Shown: positions 7,658 to 16,418 of the stretch, piece after piece | Numbering within the stretch: position 1 is the first letter of the stretch | How the letters are laid out: the number at the start of each line of letters is the position of its first letter | NCBI RefSeq assembly: GCF_019218755.1 | Contig: NZ_JAHUWZ010000014.1 | Coordinates: 1-61,343 of the forward strand | DNA length: 61,343 nt | Reading direction: 5' to 3' | From: Acidovorax sp. sif1233 | Lineage (GTDB): Bacteria > Pseudomonadota > Gammaproteobacteria > Burkholderiales > Burkholderiaceae_C | Made by a program: the position numbers and the translations under genes | Notes under the pieces: generated by a model | Databases searched by the model: none | The model's input: the letters and a program-made list of their open reading frames with translations, nothing else | Told to the model about the DNA's origin: nothing

Positions 7658-8113
7658 ATGAAAGCACTTGCCGCGTTCGCCCTTGCCGCTGCCACGCTGA
7701 CCGTGTCGGCACCGGCCTCCGCCCAGTTCGCCAAGGCCGAGGACGCCATCAAATACCGCCAGAGCGCACTCTTCGTGATGGGCCAGCACTTTGGCCGGCT
7801 CGGTGCCATGGCCAACGGGCGCATTCCGTTCGATGCCAAGGCGGCGCAGGAGAACGCGGATGTGGTGGCCCACATGGCCAAGCTGCCCTGGGCGGGCTTC
7901 GGGGCGGGCACGGACAAGGGCGCTCCCACCAAGGCGCTGCCCGAGATCTGGACCGAGCAGGCCAAGTTCAAGGAACACTCCGAGAAGCTCGAGGCCGAAT
8001 CCGTCAAGCTGGCCGCCGCGGCCAAGACCGGCAGCCTGGACAACCTGAAGACGGCCTTTGGCGCTGCCGCGGGCACCTGCAAGGCCTGCCACGACAACTA
8101 CCGCGCCAAGTAA
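7658..8113 (+). CDS. Cytochrome c' (periplasmic)
   Basis: 151 residues. A signal peptide (MKALAAFALAAATLTVSAPASA) is followed by an all-helical domain starting AEDAIKYRQSALFVMGQHFGRL, and the single haem site CKACH lies close to the C-terminus, as in cytochromes c'. These bind NO or CO and can act in electron transfer or NO defence. The ATG at 7658 is chosen because it places the signal peptide at the very start. Its divergent neighbour is a b561-type cytochrome. Confidence 0.92.
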   Translation: MKALAAFALAAATLTVSAPASAQFAKAEDAIKYRQSALFVMGQHFGRLGAMANGRIPFDAKAAQENADVVAHMAKLPWAGFGAGTDKGAPTKALPEIWTEQAKFKEHSEKLEAESVKLAAAAKTGSLDNLKTAFGAAAGTCKACHDNYRAK

Positions 8114-8252
8114 AGTGCATCGCCCTGAGCGGCGTTGCCGCTTCTCCCTTCTCTCTGCGCGCTGCGCGCTCCGGGAGGGGGGACGACGCCAGCGCGGCGG
8201 GGCAGCCCTTGTGCGGCGTTCGCTGGCCGGGGCCGCGCGCGCTCAATGCGCA

Positions 8253-8302
8253 TGCTATTAAAGTGGTAGCTGTTTGCGCTGAATCCATAAGCGACAAAGG
8301 CC
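8253..8302 (+). repeat. Dispersed two-hairpin repeat, copy 2
   Basis: Reads TGCTAT-N7-GTAGC, then GCGCT-N8-AAGCG, and its 3' end runs into the left arm of the terminator at 8296. It lies between cytochrome c' and the convergent TlpA-like gene. Confidence 0.65.
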
Positions 8303-8326
8303 GATTTCGCATGAAATCGGCCTTTT
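8296..8326 (+). terminator. Bidirectional terminator
   Basis: AAAGGCCGATTT and AAATCGGCCTTT form a 12-bp stem with a six-base loop, with A and T runs built into the arms. It lies between two convergent genes and could serve both. Confidence 0.85.
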
Positions 8327-8349
8327 GCCTTTGAAGGTGCCGTAGCGGC

Positions 8350-8853
8350 TCAGGTCTCGGCCAGCAGCTTTTCGATGAGCTGGTGCAGCTCGGGGAAGTT
8401 GGGTGCGCCCACGTAGGTCTTCACGATCTCGCCGCGCTTGTTCACGATGAAGGTCGAGGGCGTGAGCCGCACATCGCCCCAGGCCTGGGCCACCTTGCCG
8501 GTGTTGTCGATGGCGACCTGGAAGGGCAGCTTGCGGGTTTCGGCAAAGTTCACCACGTAGCTGGGCGGGTCGTAGCTCATGGCCACGGCCAGGGTGTCGA
8601 AGCCCTTGGCGTGGTACTTGTTGTAGGTCGCCACGATCTCGGGCATCTCGGCCACGCAGGTGGTGCAGCTCGTGGCCCAGAAATTCACCAGCGTGACCTT
8701 GCCGCGCAGATCGGCGGTGGACTTGCTGGAGCCGTCCAGCAGCACGAAGTTCGACTCCGGCGCCACGGAGCGGCCCGTATCCAGGTACACATAGGCGCCC
8801 ACGGCCGCGAACGCCGCCACCGCCACACCTGCTGCCCAATGCTTGATCGCCAT
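8350..8853 (-). CDS. TlpA-family thioredoxin-like protein
   Basis: 167 residues. An N-terminal membrane anchor (about residues 7-24) is followed by a thioredoxin fold with VNFWATSCTTC; the redox pair is C63 and C66. The TPSTFIVNKRGEIV strand with its cis-proline is present. TlpA/ResA proteins reduce or resolve disulfides in the periplasm, often for cytochrome c maturation. It converges with cytochrome c' and diverges from a lipoprotein gene. Confidence 0.9.
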   Translation of the reverse strand: MAIKHWAAGVAVAAFAAVGAYVYLDTGRSVAPESNFVLLDGSSKSTADLRGKVTLVNFWATSCTTCVAEMPEIVATYNKYHAKGFDTLAVAMSYDPPSYVVNFAETRKLPFQVAIDNTGKVAQAWGDVRLTPSTFIVNKRGEIVKTYVGAPNFPELHQLIEKLLAET

Positions 8854-9013
8854 GACTTCCTATCCATCCAGAACTGTGGGCCGGGCCCGCGCCGAAACCC
8901 GGCCGCAGCCGGTGCCCCGATTGTCGCAGCTTGGGTGGAGTCGTGTGCTGCGCAAAAGTTCGCGCAAAACGGCGCACGCGGCCCGCGCTGCGTGCTGTGC
9001 CGATAATCGGCCA

Positions 9014-9568
9014 ATGAACCGAACACCAACCCGCGCGGCCGCCTTGCCGCCCATGCTCCTGCTGGCGTGGCTGGCAGGCTGCAGCCCCGCGCTCAACTGG
9101 CGCAGCGTGCCGCTGCCCGAGGCGGCCATCACCATCACGCTGCCCTGCAAGCCCGACCGGGCCGTGCGCCCGGTGGAGCTGGCGGGCTCGCCCGTCGAGC
9201 TGGCCATGGCGGGCTGCGATGCGGATGGCGCGACCTTTGCGGTGTCGCATGCCGCGCTGGCCGACCCCGCGCAGGTGGGCGCGGCGCTCACGCACTGGCG
9301 GGCGGCCGCGATCGCCAACCTGGGCAGCGGCGCGGCCGCCCGCGCGGTCGACACGCCGTACGCGCCGCCGGGCGTGCTGCCCCTGCCCCAGTCGGTGCGC
9401 ACCGTGGTCCAGGGCCAGCGCCCGGATGGCAGCGCCGTCACGGCCCAGGCCGTGTGGTTCGCGCGCGCCGTGGGCCCGCAGGTGCGGCTGTACCACGCGG
9501 TGGTCTACACCCCCAAGCCCCGCCCCGAGGTGGCCGACCAGTTCTTTGCCGGGATCACGCTCCAATGA
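9014..9568 (+). CDS. Lipoprotein of unknown function
   Basis: 184 residues. MNRTPTRAAALPPMLLLAWLAGC ends in a lipobox (LAGC, C23), so the protein is probably lipid-anchored. The mature part has no family I recognise; it is mixed alpha/beta with a middle repeat-free segment rich in Ala, Val and Pro. The ATG of the MFS gene overlaps its stop (ATGA), so the two are probably translated together. Confidence 0.72.
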   Translation: MNRTPTRAAALPPMLLLAWLAGCSPALNWRSVPLPEAAITITLPCKPDRAVRPVELAGSPVELAMAGCDADGATFAVSHAALADPAQVGAALTHWRAAAIANLGSGAAARAVDTPYAPPGVLPLPQSVRTVVQGQRPDGSAVTAQAVWFARAVGPQVRLYHAVVYTPKPRPEVADQFFAGITLQ

Positions 9569-10836
9569 CGGCCCCCGGCGTGCTGCCGCGGCGGGCCGCG
9601 GTGATTGTCTTCCTGGCATTTGCCTTCGCGTATTTCCTGTCGGCCCTGGTGCGGGCGGTGACTGCCACCCTGGCGCCCACGCTGTCGCAGGAGTTCTCGC
9701 TGCACGCCAGCGACCTGGGGCTGCTGGCCGGGGGGTACTTCCTGGGGTTCGCGGCCACGCAGCTGCCGCTGGGCACCTGGCTGGACCGGCACGGGCCCAA
9801 GAAGGTCGCCCTCGGCTTCCTGGGCGTGGCCGTGGTGGGCAGCCTGGTGTTCTCGGTGGCGACGGGGTTCTCGGGCCTGCTGGCCGGCCGCGTGCTGTGC
9901 GGCGCCGGCGTCAGTGCCTGCCTGATGGCGCCCCTCACCGGCTACCGGCGCTGGTTCGAGCCCACCCTGCAGATGCGGGCGAACTCGTGGATGCTGATGA
10001 CCGGCTCGCTGGGCATGGTGGCGTCCACGCTGCCGGTGCAATGGGCGCTGCCGCTGGTGGGATGGCGGCCCCTGTTCTGGGTCCTGGCCGCGCTGATCGC
10101 GGTATCGATGGTGGTGATTGCCGTCTGGGTGCCGGCCTGGGGCGCCGCCACCCCGCGGGCAGACGGACCGGTGCCTCCTGCCGGGGCCACCGAGGGCGCG
10201 CAACACGGCTACGCCATGGTGTGGCGCCATCCCTACTTCCAGCGCCTGGCGCCCCTGGGGTTCTTCGTGTACGGCGGCATGGTGGCGATGCAGACCCTGT
10301 GGGCCGGGCCCTGGATGCAGCGCGTGGCGGGCTACACGCCGCTGGAGGCCGCCACGGGCCTCTTCTGGATCAATGTCTCCATGCTGTGCACGTTCTGGAC
10401 CTGGGGCATGCTCAACCCCTGGCTGCTGCGAAAAGGGCTGGGGGCCGACCGCCTGATGGCGGCGGGCCTCCCGCTGTGCCTGGTGGTGCTGCTGGGCACC
10501 ATCGTGGCGGGGCCCCGGGCCGGGGGCGGGGCGTGGGCGCTGTTCTGCATGTCGTGCACGTTCGTATCGCTGTCGCAGCCCGCGGTGGCCATGGCGTTCC
10601 CGCAGGCGCTCGCGGGGCGGGCCTTGTCGGCCTACAACCTCGTGATTTTTGCGGGGGTGTTCGTGGTGCAGTGGGGCATCGGCCTGGCGGTGGACGCCTT
10701 CGCCGCCGCGGGCCTGTCCGCGGTGCAGTCCTTCCAGGCCGCGATGGCGGTGTACCTCGCGTGCAACGCGGGCGCCTACGCGTGGTTCCTGCTGCGGGGG
10801 CGGCGCCATAATGTGCTGCAAACCACCGCGCCATGA
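9565..10836 (+). CDS. MFS transporter
   Basis: 423 residues with about 12 membrane spans. Between spans 2 and 3 is the MFS motif A form LGTWLDRHGPKKV. The two halves are split by a loop at about residues 190-215. The substrate is not evident. The start overlaps the lipoprotein stop, and the end overlaps the EIIA start by four bases (ATGA), so it belongs to one transcript with the PTS genes. Confidence 0.88.
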   Translation: MTAPGVLPRRAAVIVFLAFAFAYFLSALVRAVTATLAPTLSQEFSLHASDLGLLAGGYFLGFAATQLPLGTWLDRHGPKKVALGFLGVAVVGSLVFSVATGFSGLLAGRVLCGAGVSACLMAPLTGYRRWFEPTLQMRANSWMLMTGSLGMVASTLPVQWALPLVGWRPLFWVLAALIAVSMVVIAVWVPAWGAATPRADGPVPPAGATEGAQHGYAMVWRHPYFQRLAPLGFFVYGGMVAMQTLWAGPWMQRVAGYTPLEAATGLFWINVSMLCTFWTWGMLNPWLLRKGLGADRLMAAGLPLCLVVLLGTIVAGPRAGGGAWALFCMSCTFVSLSQPAVAMAFPQALAGRALSAYNLVIFAGVFVVQWGIGLAVDAFAAAGLSAVQSFQAAMAVYLACNAGAYAWFLLRGRRHNVLQTTAP

Positions 10837-11285
10837 GCACCACCAGCATCCTCATCATCGCCCACGCCCCGCTGGCCCATGCGCTGCGCGAATGCGCGCT
10901 GCATGTGTTCCCCGACTGCGGGGGCAGCGTGTCCGCGCTCGATGTGCAGCCCAACCAGCCGCCCGAGGAGTCGCTGGCGCAGGCCCGCATCATGCTCGAT
11001 CAACTGGGCGCGGATTCGACGCTGGTGCTCACCGACGTGTTCGGCGCCACGCCCTGCAACATTGCGCAGCGCCTCATCGGCAACGTGCGCTCGCGCCTGG
11101 TGACGGGCGCCAACCTGCCCATGCTGCTGCGGGCCGTGAGCTACCGCCACGAGCCCCTTGATTCGGTGGTCACCCGCGCCGTGGTGGGTGGCACCCAGGG
11201 CGTCATGCAGGTGGCCATCTCCGCACCGCAGAACCAGAATACCCGCAACCGACATGATCAAGACCCGTACGACCATCAACAATAA
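10833..11285 (+). CDS. PTS EIIA component, mannose (fructose/sorbose) family
   Basis: 150 residues of the EIIA-Man fold. ILIIAHAPLAHALRE contains the likely phospho-accepting histidine H11, and LTDVFGATPCNIAQRL and GANLPMLLRAV are family segments. No EIIB, EIIC or EIID is nearby, so it more likely takes part in phosphate signalling than in sugar uptake. It overlaps ptsH by 32 bases. Confidence 0.9.
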   Translation: MSTTSILIIAHAPLAHALRECALHVFPDCGGSVSALDVQPNQPPEESLAQARIMLDQLGADSTLVLTDVFGATPCNIAQRLIGNVRSRLVTGANLPMLLRAVSYRHEPLDSVVTRAVVGGTQGVMQVAISAPQNQNTRNRHDQDPYDHQQ

Positions 11286-11523
11286 ACTGGGCCTGCATGC
11301 CCGCGCGTCGGCCAAGCTCACCAAGCTGGCCGGCAGCTTTCCCTGCGATGTCTTCATGAGCCGTGGCGACCGGCGCATCAACGCCAAGAGCATCATGGGC
11401 GTGATGATGCTGGCCGCCGGCATGGGCACCGAGGTGGAGATCGAAACCAGCGGCGAGCGCGAACAGGAGGCCATGGACGGGCTCCTGGCCCTGATTGCCG
11501 ACAAGTTTGGCGAGGGTGAATGA
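11254..11523 (+). CDS. ptsH: Phosphocarrier protein HPr
   Basis: 89 residues. NKLGLHARASAKLTKLA holds the phospho-histidine H15, and INAKSIMGVMMLAAG holds S46, the residue phosphorylated by HPr kinase where that enzyme exists. HPr passes phosphate from EI to EIIA. The start lies inside the EIIA gene and the end overlaps ptsI by four bases. Confidence 0.96.
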   Translation: MIKTRTTINNKLGLHARASAKLTKLAGSFPCDVFMSRGDRRINAKSIMGVMMLAAGMGTEVEIETSGEREQEAMDGLLALIADKFGEGE

Positions 11524-13277
11524 CCTTCTCCGTCCACGGTCTCGCAGTCGCCCGCGGCATCGCCATCGGCCGTGCGGTGCTGGTGGCGTCCAGCCGGGTG
11601 GACGTGGCGCACTATTTCGTCAAGCCCGAGCAGATCGAGGGCGAGATCGAGCGGGTGCGCAACGGGCGCAATGCCGTGGTCGAGGAACTGCAGCGCCTGC
11701 AGGTGGAGATGCCCGCCGATGCGCCGCATGAACTGACCGCGCTGCTCGACGTGCACCTGATGCTGCTGCAGGACGAGGCCCTCACGGGCGGGGTCAAGCA
11801 CTGGATCACCGAGCGCCTGTACAACGCCGAGTGGGCGCTCACCACGCAGCTCGAAGTCATCGCGCGCCAGTTCGACGAGATGGAGGACGAATACCTGCGC
11901 GAGCGCAAGGCCGACCTGGAACAGGTGGTCGAGCGCATCCTGCGCTACATGAAGGGCGTGGCCAGCCCCGTGGCGCCCCCCGCCAGCAGCCCGCGCCGCA
12001 AGACCCAGCAGGACCTGCTGCTCGACGACACGGTGGACGTGCCCCTGGTGCTGGTCGCGCACGACCTCTCGCCCGCCGACATGCTGCAGTTCAAGCAGAG
12101 CGTGTTCGCGGGCTTCGTGACCGACGTGGGCGGCAAGACCAGCCACACCGCCATCGTGGCGCGCAGCATGGACATTCCGGCCGTGGTGGGCGCGCGCGCG
12201 GCCAGCCAGCTGGTGCGCCAGGACGACTGGGTCATCATCGACGGCGATGCGGGCGTGGTCATCGTGGACCCGTCGCCCATCATCCTGGCCGAGTATGGCT
12301 TTCGCCAGCGCCAGGTGGAGCTGGAACGCGAGCGCCTGGCCCGGCTGCGCCACACCCCGGCCATCACGCTCGACGGCCACAAGATCGAGCTTCTGGCCAA
12401 CATCGAGCAACCAGGCGACGCCGCCGCCGCCGTGCGCGCCGGCGCCGTGGGCGTGGGCCTGTTCCGCAGCGAGTTCCTGTTCATGGGCAAGAGCGGCAAC
12501 CTGCCCGGCGAGGACGAGCAGTACCGCGCCTACTGCGAAGCCATCGACGGCATGCAGGGCCTGCCCGTCACCATCCGCACCATCGACGTGGGCGCCGACA
12601 AGCCGCTGGACCACAAGAGCCACAAGGACAGCTACCTGAACCCGGCCCTGGGCCTGCGCGCCATCCGCTGGAGCCTGGCCGACCCGGCCATGTTCCGCAC
12701 CCAGCTGCGCGCCGTGCTGCGCGCGGCGGCGCATGGCAAGGTCAACCTGCTGTTCCCGATGCTGGCGCACACGCACGAGATCCAGCAGACCATCGCGCAG
12801 GTGGACCTGGCCCGCGCCGAGCTGGATGCGCGCGGCGTGCCCTACGGCCCGGTGCAGCTGGGCGCGATGATCGAGGTGCCCGCGGCGGCGCTCATGGTGC
12901 GCACCTTCCTGCGGTATTTCGATTTCCTCTCCATCGGCACCAACGACCTGATCCAGTACACGCTGGCCATCGACCGCGCGGACGAGGCGGTGGCGCACCT
13001 GTACGACCCGCTGCACCCCGCCGTGCTGCGCCTGGTGGGCGATGTGATCGCCGAGGGCGAACGCCAGGGCAAGAGCGTCTGCGTGTGTGGCGAAACGGCC
13101 GGCGACGTGACCATGACGCGCCTGCTGCTGGGCCTGGGCCTGCGCAGCTTTTCCATGCACCCCGCGCAGATCCTGGCCATCAAGCAGGAGGTGCTGCGCG
13201 CCGACACGCGCAAGCTCGCGCCGTGGGCGCGCCAGGTGCTGGAGGGGGACGAACCCGCGGCCGCGCTGGCGCCGTAG
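11520..13277 (+). CDS. ptsI: PTS enzyme I (phosphoenolpyruvate-protein phosphotransferase)
   Basis: 585 residues, usual family length. The swivelling domain has GGKTSHTAIVARSMDIPAV with active-site H209. The PEP-binding barrel shows GVGLFRSEFLFM, TIRTIDVGADKPL, and the C-terminal CGETAGDVTMTRLLLGLGL with the catalytic Cys. It uses PEP to phosphorylate HPr. It closes the five-gene overlapping operon that begins at 9014. Confidence 0.96.
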   Translation: MTFSVHGLAVARGIAIGRAVLVASSRVDVAHYFVKPEQIEGEIERVRNGRNAVVEELQRLQVEMPADAPHELTALLDVHLMLLQDEALTGGVKHWITERLYNAEWALTTQLEVIARQFDEMEDEYLRERKADLEQVVERILRYMKGVASPVAPPASSPRRKTQQDLLLDDTVDVPLVLVAHDLSPADMLQFKQSVFAGFVTDVGGKTSHTAIVARSMDIPAVVGARAASQLVRQDDWVIIDGDAGVVIVDPSPIILAEYGFRQRQVELERERLARLRHTPAITLDGHKIELLANIEQPGDAAAAVRAGAVGVGLFRSEFLFMGKSGNLPGEDEQYRAYCEAIDGMQGLPVTIRTIDVGADKPLDHKSHKDSYLNPALGLRAIRWSLADPAMFRTQLRAVLRAAAHGKVNLLFPMLAHTHEIQQTIAQVDLARAELDARGVPYGPVQLGAMIEVPAAALMVRTFLRYFDFLSIGTNDLIQYTLAIDRADEAVAHLYDPLHPAVLRLVGDVIAEGERQGKSVCVCGETAGDVTMTRLLLGLGLRSFSMHPAQILAIKQEVLRADTRKLAPWARQVLEGDEPAAALAP

Positions 13278-13290
13278 GGTGGTGCTGAAA

Positions 13291-13340
13291 TGCTCCTTAA
13301 TTGATAGCTTTCTGCGCTTGATGGACCGGCGCCAGGGGCC
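13291..13340 (+). repeat. Dispersed two-hairpin repeat, copy 3
   Basis: Reads TGCTCC-N6-GATAGC, then GCGCTTGATGGACCGGCGCC. It begins 14 bases after the ptsI stop. Confidence 0.7.
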
Positions 13341-13453
13341 GGTTTTGCCAGATTTTTTTGAAAAGTGAAGCGCGGCGTCCGCCAGCCTGCAAGGCCGGCG
13401 GATGCACTTCTCCCCGCCCGTTCTGATGGCCTGCGCTGCATCCAGAAAAACCC

Positions 13454-14707
13454 ATGCCTCCCATGCAGCTTGCCCACGCAGACCCGTCCCTCATCGACTC
13501 GCCCCAGGCACTGCGGCGGCTTCTTGCGACCCTGGGCCTCGTCGTGCTGGGGAACAGCAGCATGTACGTGGTGTCGGTGGTGCTTCCGGCGGTGCAGACC
13601 GAGTTCGGAATCGGCCGCGCCAGCGCCTCGCTGCCCTATACCCTGATGATGGTCTGCCTGGGTCTGGGCGGGCTATGGACAGGGCGGCTGGCGGACCGCC
13701 ACGGCCTGATGCCCGTGCTCTGGCTGGGTGCCCTGGCGGTGTTTGGCGGCTTCATGGGGGCGAGCCTGTCGGGCAGCATCTGGGCTTTCGGTCTGGCGCA
13801 CGCGGTGATGGGGTTCATTGGCGGCTCCGCGACGTTCGCGCCCTTGCTGGCCGATACGGCGCTCTGGTGGAATCGCCGGCGGGGCATCGCGGTGGCGGTG
13901 TGCGCCAGCGGCAATTATGTGGCGGGCGCGGTCTGGCCGCCCATCGTGCAATACGGCGTCGACTCCATCGGCTGGCGCCCTACCTACATGGTGCTGGGCA
14001 GCATCTGCGGCGTGGGTATGCTCGCGCTGTCCCTGCGCATGCGCCAGCGCCCTCCCGCGATTCCGGCGTCTGCGGCAGTGGGCGCGAACCGGGCGGCGCC
14101 GGACCGTGCCCGCCCTTTCGGCCTGGCTCCGAACCACGCGATGGCGCTGCTGTGCCTGGCAGGCATCGCGTGCTGCGTCGCCATGGCCATGCCGCAGGTC
14201 CACATCGTGGCCTACTGCACGGATCTGGGCTTCGGCGCCGCCCAGGGCGCCCAGATGCTGTCGCTCATGCTGGCCTGCGGCATCGTGAGCCGTCTTGTGT
14301 TCGGGCTGATCTGCGACCGCATCGGCGGCATCCGCACCCTGTTGCTGGGATCGGCGCTGCAGGGCATCGCCCTCGTGCTTTTCCTTCCCTACGACGGCCT
14401 GGTGCCGCTGTACGTCATCTCGGGGCTATTCGGGCTGTTCCAGGGCGGCATCGTGCCCACCTACGCCATCATCGTGCGCGAGTACTTCCCGCCCGGCCAG
14501 GCGAGCGTGAGGGTGGGGGGCGTCATCATGGCCACGCTCGTCGGCATGGCGCTGGGCGGCTGGCTTTCCGGCTGGATATTCGACGCCACGGGAAGCTACC
14601 ACGCCGCCTTTCTCAATGGCATCGGCTGGAACCTGCTGAACCTCTCCATCACCGGCTGGCTCTACCTGCGCGTGCGCCGGGAGCGCGCGGCCCCGCGCAT
14701 GCCGTGA
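13454..14707 (+). CDS. MFS transporter
   Basis: 417 residues with 12 likely membrane spans. GRLADRHGLMPVL between spans 2 and 3 is MFS motif A, and GLICDRIGGIRTLL is its repeat in the second half. It resembles the oxalate/formate and monocarboxylate branch of the superfamily only in general layout, so the substrate is open. An alternative ATG lies three codons in. It stands alone, with a repeat copy three bases after its stop. Confidence 0.87.
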   Translation: MPPMQLAHADPSLIDSPQALRRLLATLGLVVLGNSSMYVVSVVLPAVQTEFGIGRASASLPYTLMMVCLGLGGLWTGRLADRHGLMPVLWLGALAVFGGFMGASLSGSIWAFGLAHAVMGFIGGSATFAPLLADTALWWNRRRGIAVAVCASGNYVAGAVWPPIVQYGVDSIGWRPTYMVLGSICGVGMLALSLRMRQRPPAIPASAAVGANRAAPDRARPFGLAPNHAMALLCLAGIACCVAMAMPQVHIVAYCTDLGFGAAQGAQMLSLMLACGIVSRLVFGLICDRIGGIRTLLLGSALQGIALVLFLPYDGLVPLYVISGLFGLFQGGIVPTYAIIVREYFPPGQASVRVGGVIMATLVGMALGGWLSGWIFDATGSYHAAFLNGIGWNLLNLSITGWLYLRVRRERAAPRMP

Positions 14708-14709
14708 AG

Positions 14710-14759
14710 TGCTCCTGAATAGATAGCGTTCCGCGCTTTCCGGACAAGCACGGGAGGCC
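14710..14759 (+). repeat. Dispersed two-hairpin repeat, copy 4
   Basis: Reads TGCTCCTGAATAGATAGC, then CGCGCTT-N6-AAGCACG, ending in GGAGGCC. It lies in the short gap between two convergent genes. Confidence 0.65.
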
Positions 14760-14773
14760 CGCTGGATGCAGAT

Positions 14774-15379
14774 TCACACGGGCCGCCGCAGGGCCAGCAC
14801 ACTCCAGCGCACGTCCGGCCGCCCCTGGGCGTCGTCCCGCGTGCCGCTGTGCGCGGTGGCCAGCCCGTGCCGTGCGCCCAGCGCCGCCGTTTCCTGCATC
14901 GACACGTCGAACATGCGCCGCCCCCGGGGCACGGGGCCATGGCGCAGCGACATCACCACCAGCGCGCCCGGCGCGAGCAGGTCCGCCACGGCCCGCATGG
15001 CAGCGGTGCGTTCCGCGGCGTCCAGATGCATCCACACGGCGGTCAGCAGCACCAGGTCGAACTGGCGGCCCCGCAGGCCGGTGAGCGCGGGCAGGTGGTC
15101 GTCCACCCACTCGATGGGCAGCCCAGCGTGGATGCGCTGCCCCTCCTGCCGCAAGGCCGCCGTGGGCTCGGCGGCCACCACATGGTGGCCCGCGCGCACC
15201 AGCGCGGCAGCGTCCCGTCCCGAGCCCGCGCCGATGTCGAGCACCCGGCTGGGCGTGCGCGGGAACAGGTGCAGCGCGCTGCGATGCACATCGGCGAACG
15301 CGATGCTTTCATACTGCGCCGCCAGCGCGGCGGCGTGCGTGCCATAGCCCGCCGTGCCGGGGATGGGGAGGGTGTCCAT
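14774..15379 (-). CDS. Class I SAM-dependent methyltransferase
   Basis: 201 residues. Motif I is RVLDIGAGSGRDAAALV (about residues 45-61), followed by the acidic strand end VVAAEPTAAL and the motif IV-like QFDLVLLTAVWMHL. The fold and S-adenosylmethionine binding are clear, the acceptor substrate is not. It converges on the MFS gene. Confidence 0.88.
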   Translation of the reverse strand: MDTLPIPGTAGYGTHAAALAAQYESIAFADVHRSALHLFPRTPSRVLDIGAGSGRDAAALVRAGHHVVAAEPTAALRQEGQRIHAGLPIEWVDDHLPALTGLRGRQFDLVLLTAVWMHLDAAERTAAMRAVADLLAPGALVVMSLRHGPVPRGRRMFDVSMQETAALGARHGLATAHSGTRDDAQGRPDVRWSVLALRRPV

Positions 15380-15393
15380 GCGAGGATCGGGTT

Positions 15394-15442
15394 TGCTATC
15401 GGATAAATAGCTATCAGCGCTTGATGGGCAAGCGCCTGGGCC
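15394..15442 (+). repeat. Dispersed two-hairpin repeat, copy 5
   Basis: Reads TGCTATCGGATAAATAGC, then AGCGCTTGATGGGCAAGCGC, then CTGGGCC. Both inverted repeats are intact. It lies between the methyltransferase start and the EamA stop. Confidence 0.75.
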
Positions 15443-15454
15443 ACTTTGATTGAA

Positions 15455-16288
15455 TCAGCGCGCCCGCATGCCCATCACGGCCGCGCCGATGATCATCACC
15501 GTGGCCAGCGCGATGCTCCAGGTGAACGGGCGGCCGCTCACCGCGATCAGCAGCGCGGTGGACGCCAGCGGCGTGATGTAGCTCAGGATGCCGATGTGCC
15601 GCGCGTCGCCCAGCTTGAGTGCCTTGTCCCACAGAAAGAACGAGGCGCCCAGCGGGCCCAGGCCCAGCACGGCCAGCAGCGCCCAGTCGCGCGGCTGCAG
15701 CGCCACGGCGGGCTCCAGCAGCGCGTGGCACAGCAGCGACAGCACGCCCGACACCAGCCCGAACAGGCCGATGGCGGTGGTGGGGAACGCCGCCACGCGC
15801 TTGGTCATGAGCGAATAGGTGGCCCAGATGAAGGCCGCCGCCAGCGCCGGCAGGTAGCCCCAGGCGAGGGTGCCGCTCAGCGCGCGCCCGCCCGCGATGG
15901 CGATGGCGGCCCCGCCAAAGCCCAGCAGTGCCGCCAGCACATGCGGCGTGCGCAGCGACACGCCGGGCAGCACCACGGGCGAGAGCACGACGATGAACAG
16001 CGGCCACAGGTAGTTGACCAGGTTGGCCTCGACCGGCGGCGCGTGGCGCAGCGCGATGAACAGCAGGAAGTGGTAGGCGAACAGGCCGTACACCCCCAGC
16101 GCCAGCGTGCGCGCCGGAATGCGCCACTGCGACGGATCGCGCAGCACGAAGGGCCAGGCCGGCACGCTGCCGATGATGAGCGCGATGCCCGTGAGCAGGA
16201 ACGGCGGAATGTGGGTGAGCGACACGCCCAGCGAGGCGAGCGAGGCCCACAGGGCGATGGCGCCGAGGGCATAGAGATTGGCTTGCAT
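15455..16288 (-). CDS. EamA (DMT superfamily) transporter
   Basis: 277 residues with about ten membrane spans in two EamA repeats. The first starts MQANLYALGAIALWASLASL, the second near LPALAAAFIWATYSLMTKRV. Members export amino acids, purines or other metabolites. The ATG at 16288 is chosen because the upstream in-frame ATG adds only an Arg/Ala-rich stretch ahead of span 1. The AraC-type gene directly upstream on the same strand may control it. Confidence 0.88.
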   Translation of the reverse strand: MQANLYALGAIALWASLASLGVSLTHIPPFLLTGIALIIGSVPAWPFVLRDPSQWRIPARTLALGVYGLFAYHFLLFIALRHAPPVEANLVNYLWPLFIVVLSPVVLPGVSLRTPHVLAALLGFGGAAIAIAGGRALSGTLAWGYLPALAAAFIWATYSLMTKRVAAFPTTAIGLFGLVSGVLSLLCHALLEPAVALQPRDWALLAVLGLGPLGASFFLWDKALKLGDARHIGILSYITPLASTALLIAVSGRPFTWSIALATVMIIGAAVMGMRAR

Positions 16289-16418
16289 GGGCTTGACTGT
16301 ATGCGCGAGCGGCGGCCCGCATCGTCGCGCAACGGCGGCCGCTCGTCGCGCAGCGGGGGTGCGGCGGCGCCGCACCGGTCATTCCCTCATCGATCCATGC
16401 ATCCATTCATTTGCTCAC

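Noticed and set aside
10776..13160. An antisense frame of 794 codons over ptsI, ptsH and the EIIA gene
   Set aside because: Shadow of conserved PTS genes.
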